Source: Progne subis subis
Lineage: Eukaryota > Chordata > Aves > Passeriformes > Hirundinidae
DNA: 64,000 bases
Reading direction: 5' to 3'
Assembly: GCA_022316685.1 (NCBI GenBank)
Contig: JAKJHU010000037.1
Location: 21,475,188-21,539,187 of the forward strand
The notes below the pieces were generated by a model. That model worked only from the letters and a program-made list of their open reading frames with translations. It ran no database searches and was not told where the DNA came from. The position numbers and the translations under genes are program-made. Of this stretch, positions 52,291-64,000 are shown in pieces. How positions within the stretch are numbered: the stretch's first letter is position 1; the number at the start of each line of letters is the position of its first letter.

Positions 52291-55200
52291 TGTCAGTCAG
52301 AAGCAAAAGGGTCCAAAATAGAAGTATATGCCAAGGGAGGCAATCCTTGAATTATCTGTGTGGTTTTGGGATACATAATGCACTGTACATTGTTGTCCTG
52401 TATTTTGAGATGATTGTATGGCAAGACAGAATAAGATGAGATGGGGTATTTTGTAAGGGTCTTGCTTCTGGTGCTGTAGTGTCCTGAGGGCAAAATTTCC
52501 CGTTACCTTTGAAATAAAACCCCATAATTACACTGTGACTTTGCTTTTTGCTCTCTGACCAGGCAAACAAGTAAGTAAGATGTAGCTACACAGGCTGCTG
52601 GCTTCTGAAGGTGATTATTCATGTCAAAAATTGAACATATAATTTTGGAGACTTTGTAAAATTAGACTTTGATTTTGTAGCTGTACTTGTATGTTCTGTG
52701 AACACAGTGCATAACTTGGTATGTGAAATATCTCCAGCAGTAGACTTGCATTAAGTACTTTAGGAAGCACTGTTTAGAGAAGTGCTGATATGCTTGCTGG
52801 TATTTGTTTGCATAGTGAATCCCATGAAACTTCAGTACTGCAGTATAAGCAATTTAATTTCAAAAATAAAATATTGACACGGGGCCGGTTGTAACAATCT
52901 TACCACTGGACATTAGACTTTGCTCTTGAGAGTGGTTCCACTGGATTTCAGAGGAGCTTTGTCAGGGCAAGAATTTCCAGGACTGAACCCAGCTTTCTTT
53001 GTAACTAGATATTTCTTCAGGTCCAGTGTCTTAAGGAACATGTTTACAGTCGTGAAAGCAAGGGATTTGATGTGAGAATTGTCAATTGCTATAGGGAAAG
53101 CAACCCTCATAAACAGATTAAAGCTTTCAAACCAGCGGGTGTGGTGGAGGACAGAGCTCAGCTGCCTGGCCACTGAGACATCTGACAGGAGCCTGCTCTG
53201 ATCTTGTGGCTATATGGAAGTATTATTGCAGTGTTGTATCTAAATAAGTCCTATTAGCTTGGACACATCACATGAAAACAATTGTGTGTTTTGGGCTGGA
53301 GCTGGTTTCTGTCTGGCCAGCCGGGAACAAAACAGGCAAAAGAACTCAGCCCTGCCTGCCCCTGCCTGTGTAGGCTTGTCCTTTGGTTTTCTTTGCAGTA
53401 CCTGAGCAACTTCTTGGATTAAGATTTTAAATGAACACCTCATAATTTTTTACAAACTGAATCTGAATCATTAAGTGTTTTTAACACCTGGAAAAGAAAA
53501 AAGTTTATTACTTAGTTTAATTAAATTGATTACTAAGTCTTTATTAACTTTGCAGAAATACGTATCCAGCAAAAAGTAAAGATTGCCTGCAAAGACATGA
53601 GAGAGTGGAAACAAAGGCTTCCACTGGTGGCGATTTTATGGCTTCAACTTACCTGGATTATTTCTGTTTGTTTCATTGTAAAATATATAGAATTTACCAT
53701 GCCTAACAGAAAGCAATAAGAGTTGGCATTTTTAGAGATTCCAGGATTCATTTGACTGCTGACACTGCAAGGCTTGGGGATAGACAGTTTGCCTTAGATG
53801 CTCCTGTCTTCAGCTCATAGATATCTGCCTACTAGTTAATATTCAAGATAAATTGACCTGAAAAAAATGGTGCTGATTATAATTCTTTCCCTTGCCAGTA
53901 AGTTTAATAACTTTGAAATGTTTTTCATGTATTTCTGAAGTTAAACTACTAGAAGTATGTGAGTATTAATAGAGTTCTTGGCAATAGCAGTCTAAACCAC
54001 AGATCACGTTTGATTTGGACAGGCTCAGAGATCGATCCATACCTATTGAATGTGAATGTCTGGTATGGGACGTTCATGTGGTGCTAATTACTGGGGGCAG
54101 GGGCAGCATGAAGGGGACATAACCACTCTGTTGTGTTCTTACACTGCCTGAAAACACTGCAGAAAATAAGATCCTTGGCTGGATAGCCGTTATTCCCCAT
54201 GCAGCTTCTCTGAGACAGTTTATTTTAGGAACTTGGTATGGCAAGTACATAAAACACTTAAATCTGTGACATCAACAAGCAACTTCAAAGTTGTTCTTTA
54301 GTTTCTCTTAACCTGTGAAACCACGGGGAGTCATAATTACTCAACTTTGAGTGTTCCAGTGCCTGGAGAAAGTGTTTAATGTGGACTTCTCATTTCTGTT
54401 TGCATAATGCTAAATTTAGTCTCTCCTCAGTGAAGGAGTTTTAAAAGACTTTGAATTATTTACTGCCAAGAAGAACAACTCATGCAAAACATTGCTGCAG
54501 ATCTGCTGATGTACAGGGATGAAATCTTGTATCTTAAGTCCTTTAATGTAGGCCAATGGTAGAAGATTCTGTAGAAACGTGCAGGCAAGCTCTGAAGAAA
54601 TTTATGTTCAACAAGCAATCTGGCTTTGTGGATTCAGGTAGTATTCTTCTTTAGAATTATCTTGGCTATGCTGTAGGCTGTTTTGTTGACTCAACAATAG
54701 CATTTATGATAAATGGTTTTGTTAGTGTGATTTTTTCATTGTCTTACCTAACACACTGTCTTACATCATCTGGGTGAGAAACAACAGGAGCAGCACAGGG
54801 AGCTAACATGAAATAGGTGTTTTGAGCTAGCAGGGCTCGTGTTAAAGAGCTGCTTGGCTTCCATTTGATGAAGATAGCATTTTTCTCACTGTTGCTCTCA
54901 CCAAGCAAGGGAATCATTTAAGAACTTTTACAGAGTGGCTCCCTAGCACAAGAGTGATCATGTGAAAGCAAGATCTAGGCTTCACATATTAATGCAATGC
55001 AGAAATGATCTCTTGCTACTCTGTAAAGAAAGCATCTATATCCCTCTAAATATCCTCAAATTAAGGAAAGGCATGTATAGAACATCTTTTACATACATTC
55101 ACTTTCTCTGGTTACTTCTCAGAGAGGCAGCGTCTTTGAATGCTTGGTAGATCAGTTTTGTCCAACTGATCAATGTTCACCATCTTCCTCTGATGAAATC

Positions 55201-58200
55201 TGGGCACTTTATATATACACATATAAATATTCAAATGGATGGAAAAGGAAAAGAGGGGGGAGATCCCCAGTCAGATCCCTCTCATTGGAAAGACGTTGGC
55301 TCTGCCTTAACATCTTCAAAGAAAGAATGTAACAATAGCAGAGTGGGAGAACCCTGATAAGAGGGATGAGGCTCACTCAGAAGATAAAATTCTACAAAAC
55401 TTCAGAGCTGAAAAGCCAGTGTGGGCACTATTTCTAAAGTACATATGGGAATGGCCTTGGAGCCAAAGATCAGATCATATCATCTGCTTGGAATTGCTTC
55501 TCAGAGATCATGCAGTTGTAAAAATTGAAGTTCCTTTCAGAAGCAGCTCAAGCAGCAGCAGGTTTTTTGCAAGAATTTATTTTCTGTTTTGTTGAGATAT
55601 ACTTTTCTTAGTGCAATCACTTCAAAAGAGGTGATTTGTCTTTTGAGAACTGAAATACACATACTTTCTATGAATTGAAAGTGGTCCCTAGCAAGTTTTT
55701 AATATCATTTCTTCAGTGCTTGTTTTGCTTTGTCTTTTCTTGACATAGTAGTCCTTAAGAATTTTCTCCTTTTTTCTTTAAAAAAAAAAATTATTTTTCT
55801 TTTGTCCATCCTCTCATGCAAAGGGAGAAAATTTTATCTGTAGAGCTGCTCAGGCATATGCTATTTTATATCTCTAGAAGTGAAGAGATTAAGCAATTAA
55901 TATTATATGAGTTTGTTTACTTTGCATGTAGAAAATCAAAACAACACAATTTATTAGTAATCTAATCAATGAATAGTGGTGTTCCTTCATAGGTGGATGA
56001 CGTAATTGGAAAAATGCAGAATTGCACAGCTTTGATTCCAAGAGGAGAATAAGTCATTTATGTAATTTCTGTGATCAGCCACAACCACCTGAAGCAACAG
56101 ATATCTGGTATTTCGGATGTGGGCTATGTCTAATAAACACAGTAACACGATCACACTTTTACAGTGAGACAGACATGCTTATTTTTGTAAGTGTGGCATG
56201 GGTAGACGGGTTATACAAATGCCACATAGAAAATAAGAGTACCCTGAAGAAACAAAGGTGAAAAACCTGCTCTCTATAAAAGGGGTTTCCATGGAGAAAA
56301 GAATGGCAACACAGGAAGACAGGAGCCTCAAGAGTTCTGTAGGAGATTAAAACTGGATTTTTAAACACGACTGCCTGTCTCGGGACTAATAGCTGATGGT
56401 ATCTTGACATGCTGAAAAAGGGGAATTTCCACTGTAATGTATCAATGAGGTGCGGGGGTTTGTTGATACATTTGTTTGCTTTCGGCCAAATCAGAGGGGT
56501 CAGAAGCGAGCGGTGTGTTTGCAAAGCAGCAGCTTGGTTTTCAGATCAAGGTTGAAATGCGTTGTTGCCAGCACAGAAGCCTCCATCGAGGTAGAATACC
56601 TCTGGTCTCCCTGACCAGATGTGTGTCTGAACTGGGCACATCCAGTCAGTTGTTGTGCTCCTGCTCACACCCCTGCAGCCTGCACAGAGCTCACCTGAAA
56701 GGAGCACTGCACATTGTTCTCAGGAGATGATTCTGTGCTCTGGAGGGAGTCTCCACCTGGATGACTTTTTCCAATATGGGCTTGTAAGAATAAAGCCTCT
56801 TGTAGAGGCTTTTCTTGTAGAAAAGAGGCAGGGGATATGAAGAGCCTGGTTTGTGCTTGGGGCGTTTTTCTATGTTTTTCCTAAATAATAGATACCATCC
56901 AACTTAGATCCTACTGGCATAACTGTGGTGCCCAGTTAATGGTAAAAATCTGAAGCACCTCACTGTGGTGCTTCCATGTTGAAGAATTAGCATACATTTG
57001 AGTCCAAAGCTTTTAGCAACAGAGCAAGACAATTGTTTCTAAACATCCATTCCTTACAGTCAGTGGTGTTGTTTATGTCTGAAAAACTACTGGAAAATAT
57101 ATTCAGTGAGAATGAAAATGTCTTTTCCTAATATTCACAAAATAATCTTATCCTGAAAAATCTAATAATGTTTTGTTTTGTTTTTTAATGAAAGGTCTGT
57201 ACTTGAAACTTTCCAGCTTTTATAAGTGAGGAAATTCCAAGCATTTTGTAGTGACAGATACTGTTAGTGGGTAGTTGTCCACTGACGTCAAAAACAGAGG
57301 ATGGTGAGCAGCTTTGTTCAAGTCAACGAAAAATGTACTGCCTTGGATAAACTCTGTGTTAGCAACGGAGCTATCAATGATATATGAGCAGCTTCACATG
57401 AGTTCCCATGTGTATTCAATCCAATGCTAAATTCCAGATCTTGTTTAATGAGCAACTGATGGAGCCAAGACCTGGCACTGCAGTCTGCTTTATCCAGTCA
57501 TGAAGGAAAAACAGGCTAAATAAGTTCAGATGAACAAGTTCAGAATTACTGCAGGGTTATTAAAAAGTTGTGATTTGTATTCCTCTGCTAATGTTTATGA
57601 CTAACAGATTTGGGACGTGTAAAACAATACTTCATTTGTAAAAAGACTACGTGCCAAAATTCCTTCGGTAGTTTAACCACTGAAGAGCAAGTTTTGACTT
57701 TGTGGATGGGTTTCTTTAAATGTTTAAGATTGTTGGTAATCAGCTAATATATATATTTTTTTAATTTGCGTGTTTAAAAATTACGGTTTCTGCTTGTTGG
57801 ACTGCTGTTCAGCACTTTCACTTTGTGAAATAAAATGTATTTCCATAGCTCACTGTGGAGAGGCAATTTTCAGGACAAGTGCCATTCTCTTTATTTATCA
57901 GTTGTGATTTGGTACTGTAATGGTAGGTTGCATATTTGGAATAAGATTTTTCCATGCAGCTCTGTATGCGGTTAGGTTGGGGTTTGAATATGCTGGATAT
58001 TTTCTGGATATACGCTGGATTTTTGTGTTGAGAATGCTTGTAGTCCTTGGGCAATTTTGTGTGGGCAAAGAGATGGATAAAGTGTGAGTTTCCCAAATTA
58101 TCCTGTGTGGTCATTCCCTACAATATCAAGGTATGCTTTGTCAGATTCCTTCTCCTGAATGTCATATTTAAGTGTAGGTAAGCAACAGTTAATTACTGTA

Positions 58201-58776
58201 CTCCTAGCAGAAATAGTAATTAAAGCCCCAAGTATTTCAAAAGGGGAATGTTGCTTTCAGATATTTGAAAGATTTGGAATGTTGCTACCCAAAATAGTGT
58301 TTAAAACATCTCAGCTATCCTGGGGGACAGGAGCATGGGAGGGCAAGGGGGAGAGCAATCTACCAGGCAGATTACTTCTCTTTCAGTAAAAGCTCATGGA
58401 AAAAATACCCAGGGTTTTAAGTATTTTTGGTGGAAGAATGTAGTTTGGTATATGAAACAGTTCAGCTGTGAAACATTCAGTGTAGCCTTTTGTGTGTTTG
58501 ATGAAGCTTCTCTTCCTACCAGTCTTCTGAGTCAACATTCACTGTGCAGATTGCAACGTATTACTTCTCCCTGACTGGCAGGCTTCTTTGACAGCGTCCT
58601 GAATGTCTTCAAAAAGTACTCCTCCAGTTACTGCCCCAGTACAGCCTCCTGGAACACCAAGTTTCTCCTAGTCAGAAGTATGGGAACAATATTTAGAGCA
58701 TTAGAAGTCCTGTACAACCACTAATTTTACCTTTGGGGGATTTGTGTTTGGAAAGCCAAATCACTGATGTGGCTCC

Positions 58777-58794
58777 AAAAAAAAAAAAAAAAAA
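58777..58794. repeat. Poly(A) run, 18 nt
   Basis: The longest uninterrupted A run in the window. No retroposed gene is recognisable upstream of it. Confidence 0.9.
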
Positions 58795-61039
58795 TCATTA
58801 CTTGGTCGTATGTGGGAAGGGGGGAGGTTGTTGTGTGTATGGGGGTTTTTTGTTTGTTCTGGTGGATTTTTGCTCTTTCTTTAACCTCTTCAGACTTCTG
58901 AAACATTACCTGTTTTCTCTCTCCTTAATGAAAGAGTTAAAAATAAAGAAGCCTAGTGAACATTTCTGTGGATATTTTTTTTGTTTTGATGGTTATCTTC
59001 CCCTTTTCTAAGTCTTGGGTTTTTTTGTTTTTGTGAATAAGCAGCACATAAGCTGTTGAGCAGATCATGATGGTGGACTTTTGCATGGTCTTCCTGGGAG
59101 TCATTTTCCATAGTCAGTCCAAGGTCCTTGGCTGTCATAAAAACCAGGAATGCATATCCACCTTGACACTGTTGCTGTTCACAGCACATCTGTTAGTGCA
59201 AACCCAAGTCTGTCAGCATCTCTAGCTAATCCCTTGAAATGTGAGCTGAGGATGTGAAGAGATATCCTGAGGTACTCTGAGGTGTTGTTGGGACAGACAT
59301 TGAGGATCATAACTACTCCCAAAAAAACCTTGGCAGAATACTTACAGTGCTGCATGCACACACTGAAAGCACTGAACTTGAGAATACTTAAGGTTCAGTA
59401 TAAAACCATAAATTACATTGATTGTATTTGTGTTTTCATTTATCTTCCTGGCATGGCACAGCATGTCTGTCTTCTGTGTTTCCCAAAACCAAATTTCTCC
59501 TCCAAGCTGAGGTTCATTTTTTAAAAATGTGGTGGGCAATGCAACTATGTGAGATTTGTACGTTGTATTTGTGCCTTCGCAAATACTGCTTGTCTTCTGG
59601 TTCACTGAGCTTGTCATAAATATTAATTTAATAGGGCTGGTACTGTTTTATGCATTGTGAATGTACAGATTGAGGAAGAGATAAATTTTATTGATATGGG
59701 CTGTCACTGGAACTTTACGGGGTTTGTAGGCTTAAAGGAGCTCAGATTTACAGTATATATGTAAAATAATCATTCTTCAAATTATTTAAAGATATTTTAT
59801 ACAATATAGGATTGTTATTATATTCCAAAATATTTCTTACCTTCCGTCTCTCACACAAAGCCAAATAAGTTACCCAGTATTTTCTTTGTCTTTTTGCAGC
59901 CTCCTGTAGTTTACAGTTTGAGAAGTTCTGCATGAGGTGACTGTCTAATTTTGTGGGAGGTATTTGACCCTAGGAGTTTGCTTTTGAATCTTGCTGTACA
60001 GCAGGGACCTGTTTTCTAGCTATACTCAAAAGCAAACCCATTTTAAAAACAAACTTCAACATATCACATGATCAGCTTCTAGAGCAGTCCACCTAAGTCT
60101 TGAGAATTGCCTTTGGTTGCAGGTTACTTCAGATACAACTGCAAATTCTTGATTTTTGAGGACTGATGCTTATTTAGGAAGGAATGGAATCCTATTAGGC
60201 TCACTGGTTACCCTGAAACTGCCCTAAACACAGCTAGAGGAGAAAACAAAGGGGAGAGGTTATTTCCACAACCCAAATATAAATTACACCTTTTTTGGAG
60301 GGGGGAGGGAGAAAGTTTTATGACTATTTTTTAGATTAGACTACATATAAAAATATTCTTTTCCTGTGTGTTCCAGTTAGTTGGTTGGGATTCTTAACCT
60401 TTGATCATGAATCTTGTTCTTTGGCAAAGCCTTACATATTGAAGACTGCCTTCCTAGAAAAGGTCTGAAATTTGGAAATGCACGTAATCTACTTATTAAA
60501 GTCTGAACACACATTTTCTAAATTAATATAGGTATTACTTGGGTTGCTGTGTTGATTTTTTTGGAAGCTTTTCTTGGGAAGTACTTATACCACATTAACA
60601 GCTCCATTGATGTATTTTGACTGTCTAAGTAAAGCCATTTTCCATCCGGAACGTGCACTAAATGTATTGATTGATATATTGGATTTGTTATTAGTTGTAT
60701 TTTAACTACTATCACAATGCTACCGCTTTATTAACTACACATGAACTGTGGATGGTTTGGTGGAAAATACTTCCCTACAAGCTAGCAAGACAAATACAGC
60801 CTTTAACGTTTAACCTTATCAGATGTTAAAACTTATGTTAAAATGCATATGTTGACATTATAGGGATGTAGAAGCCAGGGTGGTGCATGTGTTTTGTTGC
60901 CTGTTTCACTGAAACTGGGCACGGACGGCAGTCCAAGTGCGTGAGGGCTGGAGTCTGGAATGAGATGCCCTCAGGTCTGGGCATGGAGACATCGACATTT
61001 ACCTCCCTTTAACTTCTGCTTTGACTTTCTCAGCTTCCT

Positions 61040-61710
61040 CAGCCGTTTTGGAAGCGACACGAGCAGTCCCGCCGGCGGTGCATTCACTAGCCTATTGTAC
61101 TGTATTGTGTGGTGCAGGACGCGTTCCCTTGCTCGCGTTTCCCCTCCGTGCGTGCGCTCCTCCGCACCACGCCGGTTCTTGGGGCCGTGCTGCGCCCTGC
61201 CTCGATTCAATAGCAGGCTTGGAAAATAAGTTATTCTGAGTTATCAGGGCGCTGGTAGGAAAGCACCTTCCTGAACAGCATCTCCGCGGCGATTCCCGGC
61301 GCGGTGGGAGGCTGCCCGAGCCCCCGGCCGCAGGTCCGTGCCCTTCCCGGCGGCTGCGGAAGGTGGCAATGTTGTCAGCCGGAGCCCAGGAAAAGCTGAT
61401 CTCGCCGAGGCAGCCGCGGCGCGTATTTGTCCGCAGCTTTCTCTGGCGTCAAAGCTCCACGTCCGTGAAATAAGAGCCTGCAGCAGGGGGATTCGTTCGG
61501 GTTTGTGCGCCATCACTCCTGCACAACCTGCAGTAACTCGGTGCGCTCTCCGTGCTGCGTGTGGGGATGCGCTTGAGGCAGGCACAAAGCGCTGCTCACA
61601 CAGCTTTGTTCCCCGCAAGGCTTCTTTCTCCGTGCTGGCTGCCTGTGAACTTGCAGACCGACACCCATCCTCCACCCGGGAGAGCGAAACTGAACTCTTT
61701 AAGTGAAGTT
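61040..61710. promoter_or_regulatory. CpG-island-like block inside the SPIDR intron
   Basis: By hand I count roughly 55-60 CpG dinucleotides in about 670 bp, in a region that is otherwise AT-rich and CpG-poor. Dense stretches include 'cccgccggcggtg' near 61068, 'ctccgcggcgattcccggcg' near 61282 and 'cagccgcggcgcgta' near 61410. It lies about 11 kb downstream of exon C. It matches no SPIDR coding segment I know. The long open frames on both strands (61244-61714 minus, 61338-61706 plus) are what CpG-rich DNA gives by chance. An intragenic CpG island usually marks an alternative promoter, a non-coding RNA start or an enhancer. I see no clear TATA box, and direction cannot be decided. Confidence 0.6.
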
Positions 61711-62898
61711 TCATTTCTGCAAAGCACTTGTAAATGTTTCTGAACTCCCCGGGATGTTTACAAACTTTGCTTTGAATTGAGCTTACCAGGGGAGAGACGG
61801 AGAACTTCCCTGCATGCCACAGTCATGTTAAGGGCTACATCTTGGCTATGACAGGCTTTTAACCTGTTGAAAGCCTAGCGGACCTGTTCCAGGCTTTGGT
61901 GGGGATGTTCTTCTTTTCTTTTCGTATTTCAACTAACTCAGTAAATCTTTTTAACTTCTTCAAATCTTTCTCTCAAAGACTTCTGTGTCTTGTGATTTTT
62001 TAACATTTTTCCTGTCTAATGCTAATTCTTGACCCTTGAGGGGAAGTATGAGAAAGTTCTTGGTTTATGTTCCTTTCCTCTTGACTGTCTTGATGGTGCA
62101 CTGGTGAATAGATCATTGATTTTACATTATTATGGAACCTTTCAACATATTTAATTAGTGGGTTCACCTCTCATTCTGTGTTCATTACCTAGCCTTTCTG
62201 ACAAGATGTCATAGTTTTAAATGATTTAGGAGGTCAGATGGGGAAAAAAATTAAATATTCTTGGTGTACTTTACGGTAAGCAGAGAACAAATAGGATGAC
62301 ATGACTTCACAATCCCCCACCTTCCGCCTTAACTTTATTTACAGCACAGATGACAATTTTTGTTGGACTTTGTGTCTAGTTACTTGTTTTTCATAAGATA
62401 GGAAGGCAGAGCTAAGGTAACTAATACTGTACAACTTCAGAGACTGTGAAGTTGTGTGTGAGTCTCCTTCCTGACTCATGTATTGGACGTGCTACTCCCT
62501 GCATTAAATAGACTCTGAAAGTCTCTAGAGTTGCTTTGGTCTCTGTTAAGCAAAGGTTGCTGGGTACCAAAATGTGTTGCTGTATGGATATTTTGCCTAC
62601 CACCGCTCTTCACTTTATTGTACAAATAGCGCAGCAGCCCAGGAGAACCATGGACAATGACTTCTTAGTTGTAAAAAAAAAATGTAAAAGAAGACTTTCA
62701 GAAACCAGTTGGGATTTTGAGCAGTTAGTCTGGCAGAAACTGCTACGTTCTGTCTCACCAAATCAAATGACAAACCAGCAAAAGCTTTCTATTTTGCTGT
62801 GCTGTGTGGGAGAATTTTCAGCTTCAAAATTGAAACTGGAAAAAATAATCTCCAACTCCAAACAGAATTTAAGATATGGTGGGTTGTTTCCACTGTAA

Positions 62899-62942
62899 TT
62901 TTTGTAGTTATTTTTTGTAGTTATTTCTTTTTGTAGTAGTAG
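62899..62942. repeat. Short tandem repeat of TTTTTGTAGTTAT
   Basis: About three copies of a 13-14 bp unit (TTTTTGTAGTTAT, then TTTTTTGTAGTTAT, then CTTTTTGTAGTAGT). The last copy is altered. Confidence 0.85.
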
Positions 62943-63380
62943 TCTTATTGCATTAAGAATAAAGTGAAATATTTCACCTTGGGACTTTAAACACTGCTGA
63001 ATAATGCAGTCTCACACTGTTGAAATAAAAATTTGTCTGAGGAAAAGTCTTTGTGATCATAAAATTTTCATGTTAAAGGAAGTAGATGCTACACACAGTA
63101 TAAGCATGGAAATAAGCACATTTGGAATTTTTCAAACCAAAGGAAAATGCTTCCCCGTAATTTCAGAGCATTGTTAACAAGCTCTCATAGCTATTAGGAG
63201 CCTAAAATGGTAAACATCTTAGTAACAAAATTATATTAATAAACCTAACATCAAAATGACTATAAAGTTTTGTGCATATGGTTCCATTTTACACGACATA
63301 CGAAGTTTCCTGAAGTCCATTTGCCTAAAACAAAGGTTTTAATGAAACAGTATAGTGATTTGACCTCATCTCTGCTTATC

Positions 63381-63393
63381 TTTTTTTTTTTTT
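63381..63393. repeat. Poly(T) run, 13 nt
   Basis: A T homopolymer near the window end with no associated element seen. Confidence 0.85.
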
Positions 63394-64000
63394 GAATGTA
63401 AATATGAATGCCAAGACAATTAACTGGGCAATTTACCCAGGCAGACAGAGCTGAAGTTCTGTAGGTAGGCCCTCCTTTAAGGGCAAGTTGGCGTGCTGTC
63501 TCCTGCTCAAGTGCATATCGACCTTCAAAGTGTCTTAGCGCTAGGGATAGTTCACCCTCAGGAAGTTTAGTTTAGATAAGCATCTGAATTTCTTTGGGTA
63601 CCGAAATCTGGAATGCAGCAGCAAAATCTGATGAGCACAGGCTCTCATATCTGAGTCAGCAACGGGGCTGGATCCACTCCTGTTGTTCAGCACTTCCACT
63701 GCCAGGCTCAGCCAGAAGCAGAAAACAGAGATGCGTAAGAAAAAACAGGGAGAAGAGCAGGGAGCGTACCTCAAAAAGGTATGAGCAGGCTTCAAAACAG
63801 AGTTTGTGTAGGTTGTGTGTGAAGGTGAGGAGCTGTGAAGAAACTCACACTTTCTCCCAGAGTGGCCTTCCAAAACCTCAGGGCGAGTTTGGTTCTCCTT
63901 GGCTTAGCCCTCTATAGGTGGGGCTGTGCATCATTAGCACTTGGAGTCTGGGCTGTTACGCTTGCCAGATGTAAAAATGAACCTGTGAAATTAAGGTGGG

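Larger units (their letters stand above)
50049..64000 (+). other. SPIDR: SPIDR downstream intron (partial, at least 13.9 kb)
   Basis: This intron starts at the consensus donor 'gtgagt' after exon C and runs off the window. I find no following SPIDR exon. It contains the (AT)n microsatellite at 51628-51662, short tandem repeats at 52255 and 62899, an A-run at 58777 and the CpG-island-like block at 61040-61710. The rest (50100-51600, 51700-58700, 58800-61000 and 61750-64000) is AT-rich with nothing recognisable. Confidence 0.8.

Noticed and set aside
52913..53173. 86-codon minus-strand frame
   Set aside because: It is short, with no recognisable domain. The composition could reflect an unidentified old repeat, but I could not align it to one.
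53551..53640. Acceptor-like 'aactttgcag' followed by a possible exon after exon C
   Set aside because: The next SPIDR exon must begin with G completing W and encode a Q-K-L-I-I-P-like segment. Translation here gives nothing similar and there is no fitting donor.
59040..59361. Minus-strand frames with a fairly protein-like composition
   Set aside because: They are two separate short frames interrupted by stops, with no family match and no splice signals linking them.
61244..61714. Overlapping long open frames on both strands (156 codons minus, 122 codons plus) in the CpG-rich block
   Set aside because: Stop codons are AT-rich, so GC-rich DNA gives long frames by chance. Both strands are open, there is no recognisable domain, and no SPIDR similarity.
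1..64000. tRNA, rRNA, CRISPR, bacterial operons, integrated virus genes
   Set aside because: None was seen. I noticed no tRNA B-box with a cloverleaf context, no regularly spaced repeats, and no long coding frames other than those discussed.

Overview
This window is vertebrate nuclear DNA, almost entirely intron, from inside one gene on the + strand. Three internal coding exons (27829-28085, 36883-36983, 49829-50048) join in compatible splice phases (0/2, 2/1, 1/2). Together they encode about 193 residues that I recognise as the N-terminal half (DUF4502 region) of SPIDR (KIAA0146), the nuclear scaffold protein of RAD51/BLM-dependent homologous recombination. Neither end of the gene is in the window: the upstream intron is longer than 27.8 kb and the downstream intron longer than 13.9 kb.

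The organism is most likely a bird, or at least a sauropsid. The introns are AT-rich and poor in recognisable transposons. The two clearest repeats are CR1 LINE pieces: a 5'- and 3'-truncated reverse-transcriptase fragment at about 32427-33035, and a CR1 3' end with the typical 'ttctatgattctat' terminus at about 46425-46576. I see no Alu, B1 or L1-like sequence.

Layout: 1-27828 is upstream intron with no exon I can support. It has several homopolymer tracts, a 150-bp T/G-only stretch (13889-14037), a perfect 11-bp inverted repeat (3507-3533) and a CpG-rich pocket with a strong acceptor-like sequence (6722-6905). Exon A follows. The 8.8-kb intron 28086-36882 holds an old L3/CR1-like 3' remnant (29075-29275) and the CR1 RT fragment. 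Exon B follows. The 12.8-kb intron 36984-49828 is the most fossil-rich part: a 1.6-kb antisense ancient CR1/L3-clade LINE (37690-39310), a second L3-like 3' end (45060-45290), a possible DIRS-type tyrosine-recombinase remnant (45790-46040) and the CR1 3' end. Exon C follows. The last intron (50049-64000) contains an (AT)n microsatellite, short tandem repeats and, at 61040-61710, an isolated CpG-island-like block that is the best candidate for an unannotated regulatory element or alternative promoter.

I found no intact mobile element, tRNA, rRNA, CRISPR array or bacterial-type operon. I do not see a clear new biological system here. The items most worth checking are the intragenic CpG island, the possible DIRS fossil, the CpG-rich cryptic-exon candidate, and the divergence of the first SPIDR exon. 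Repeat family assignments are by eye from remembered consensus sequences and were not computed.
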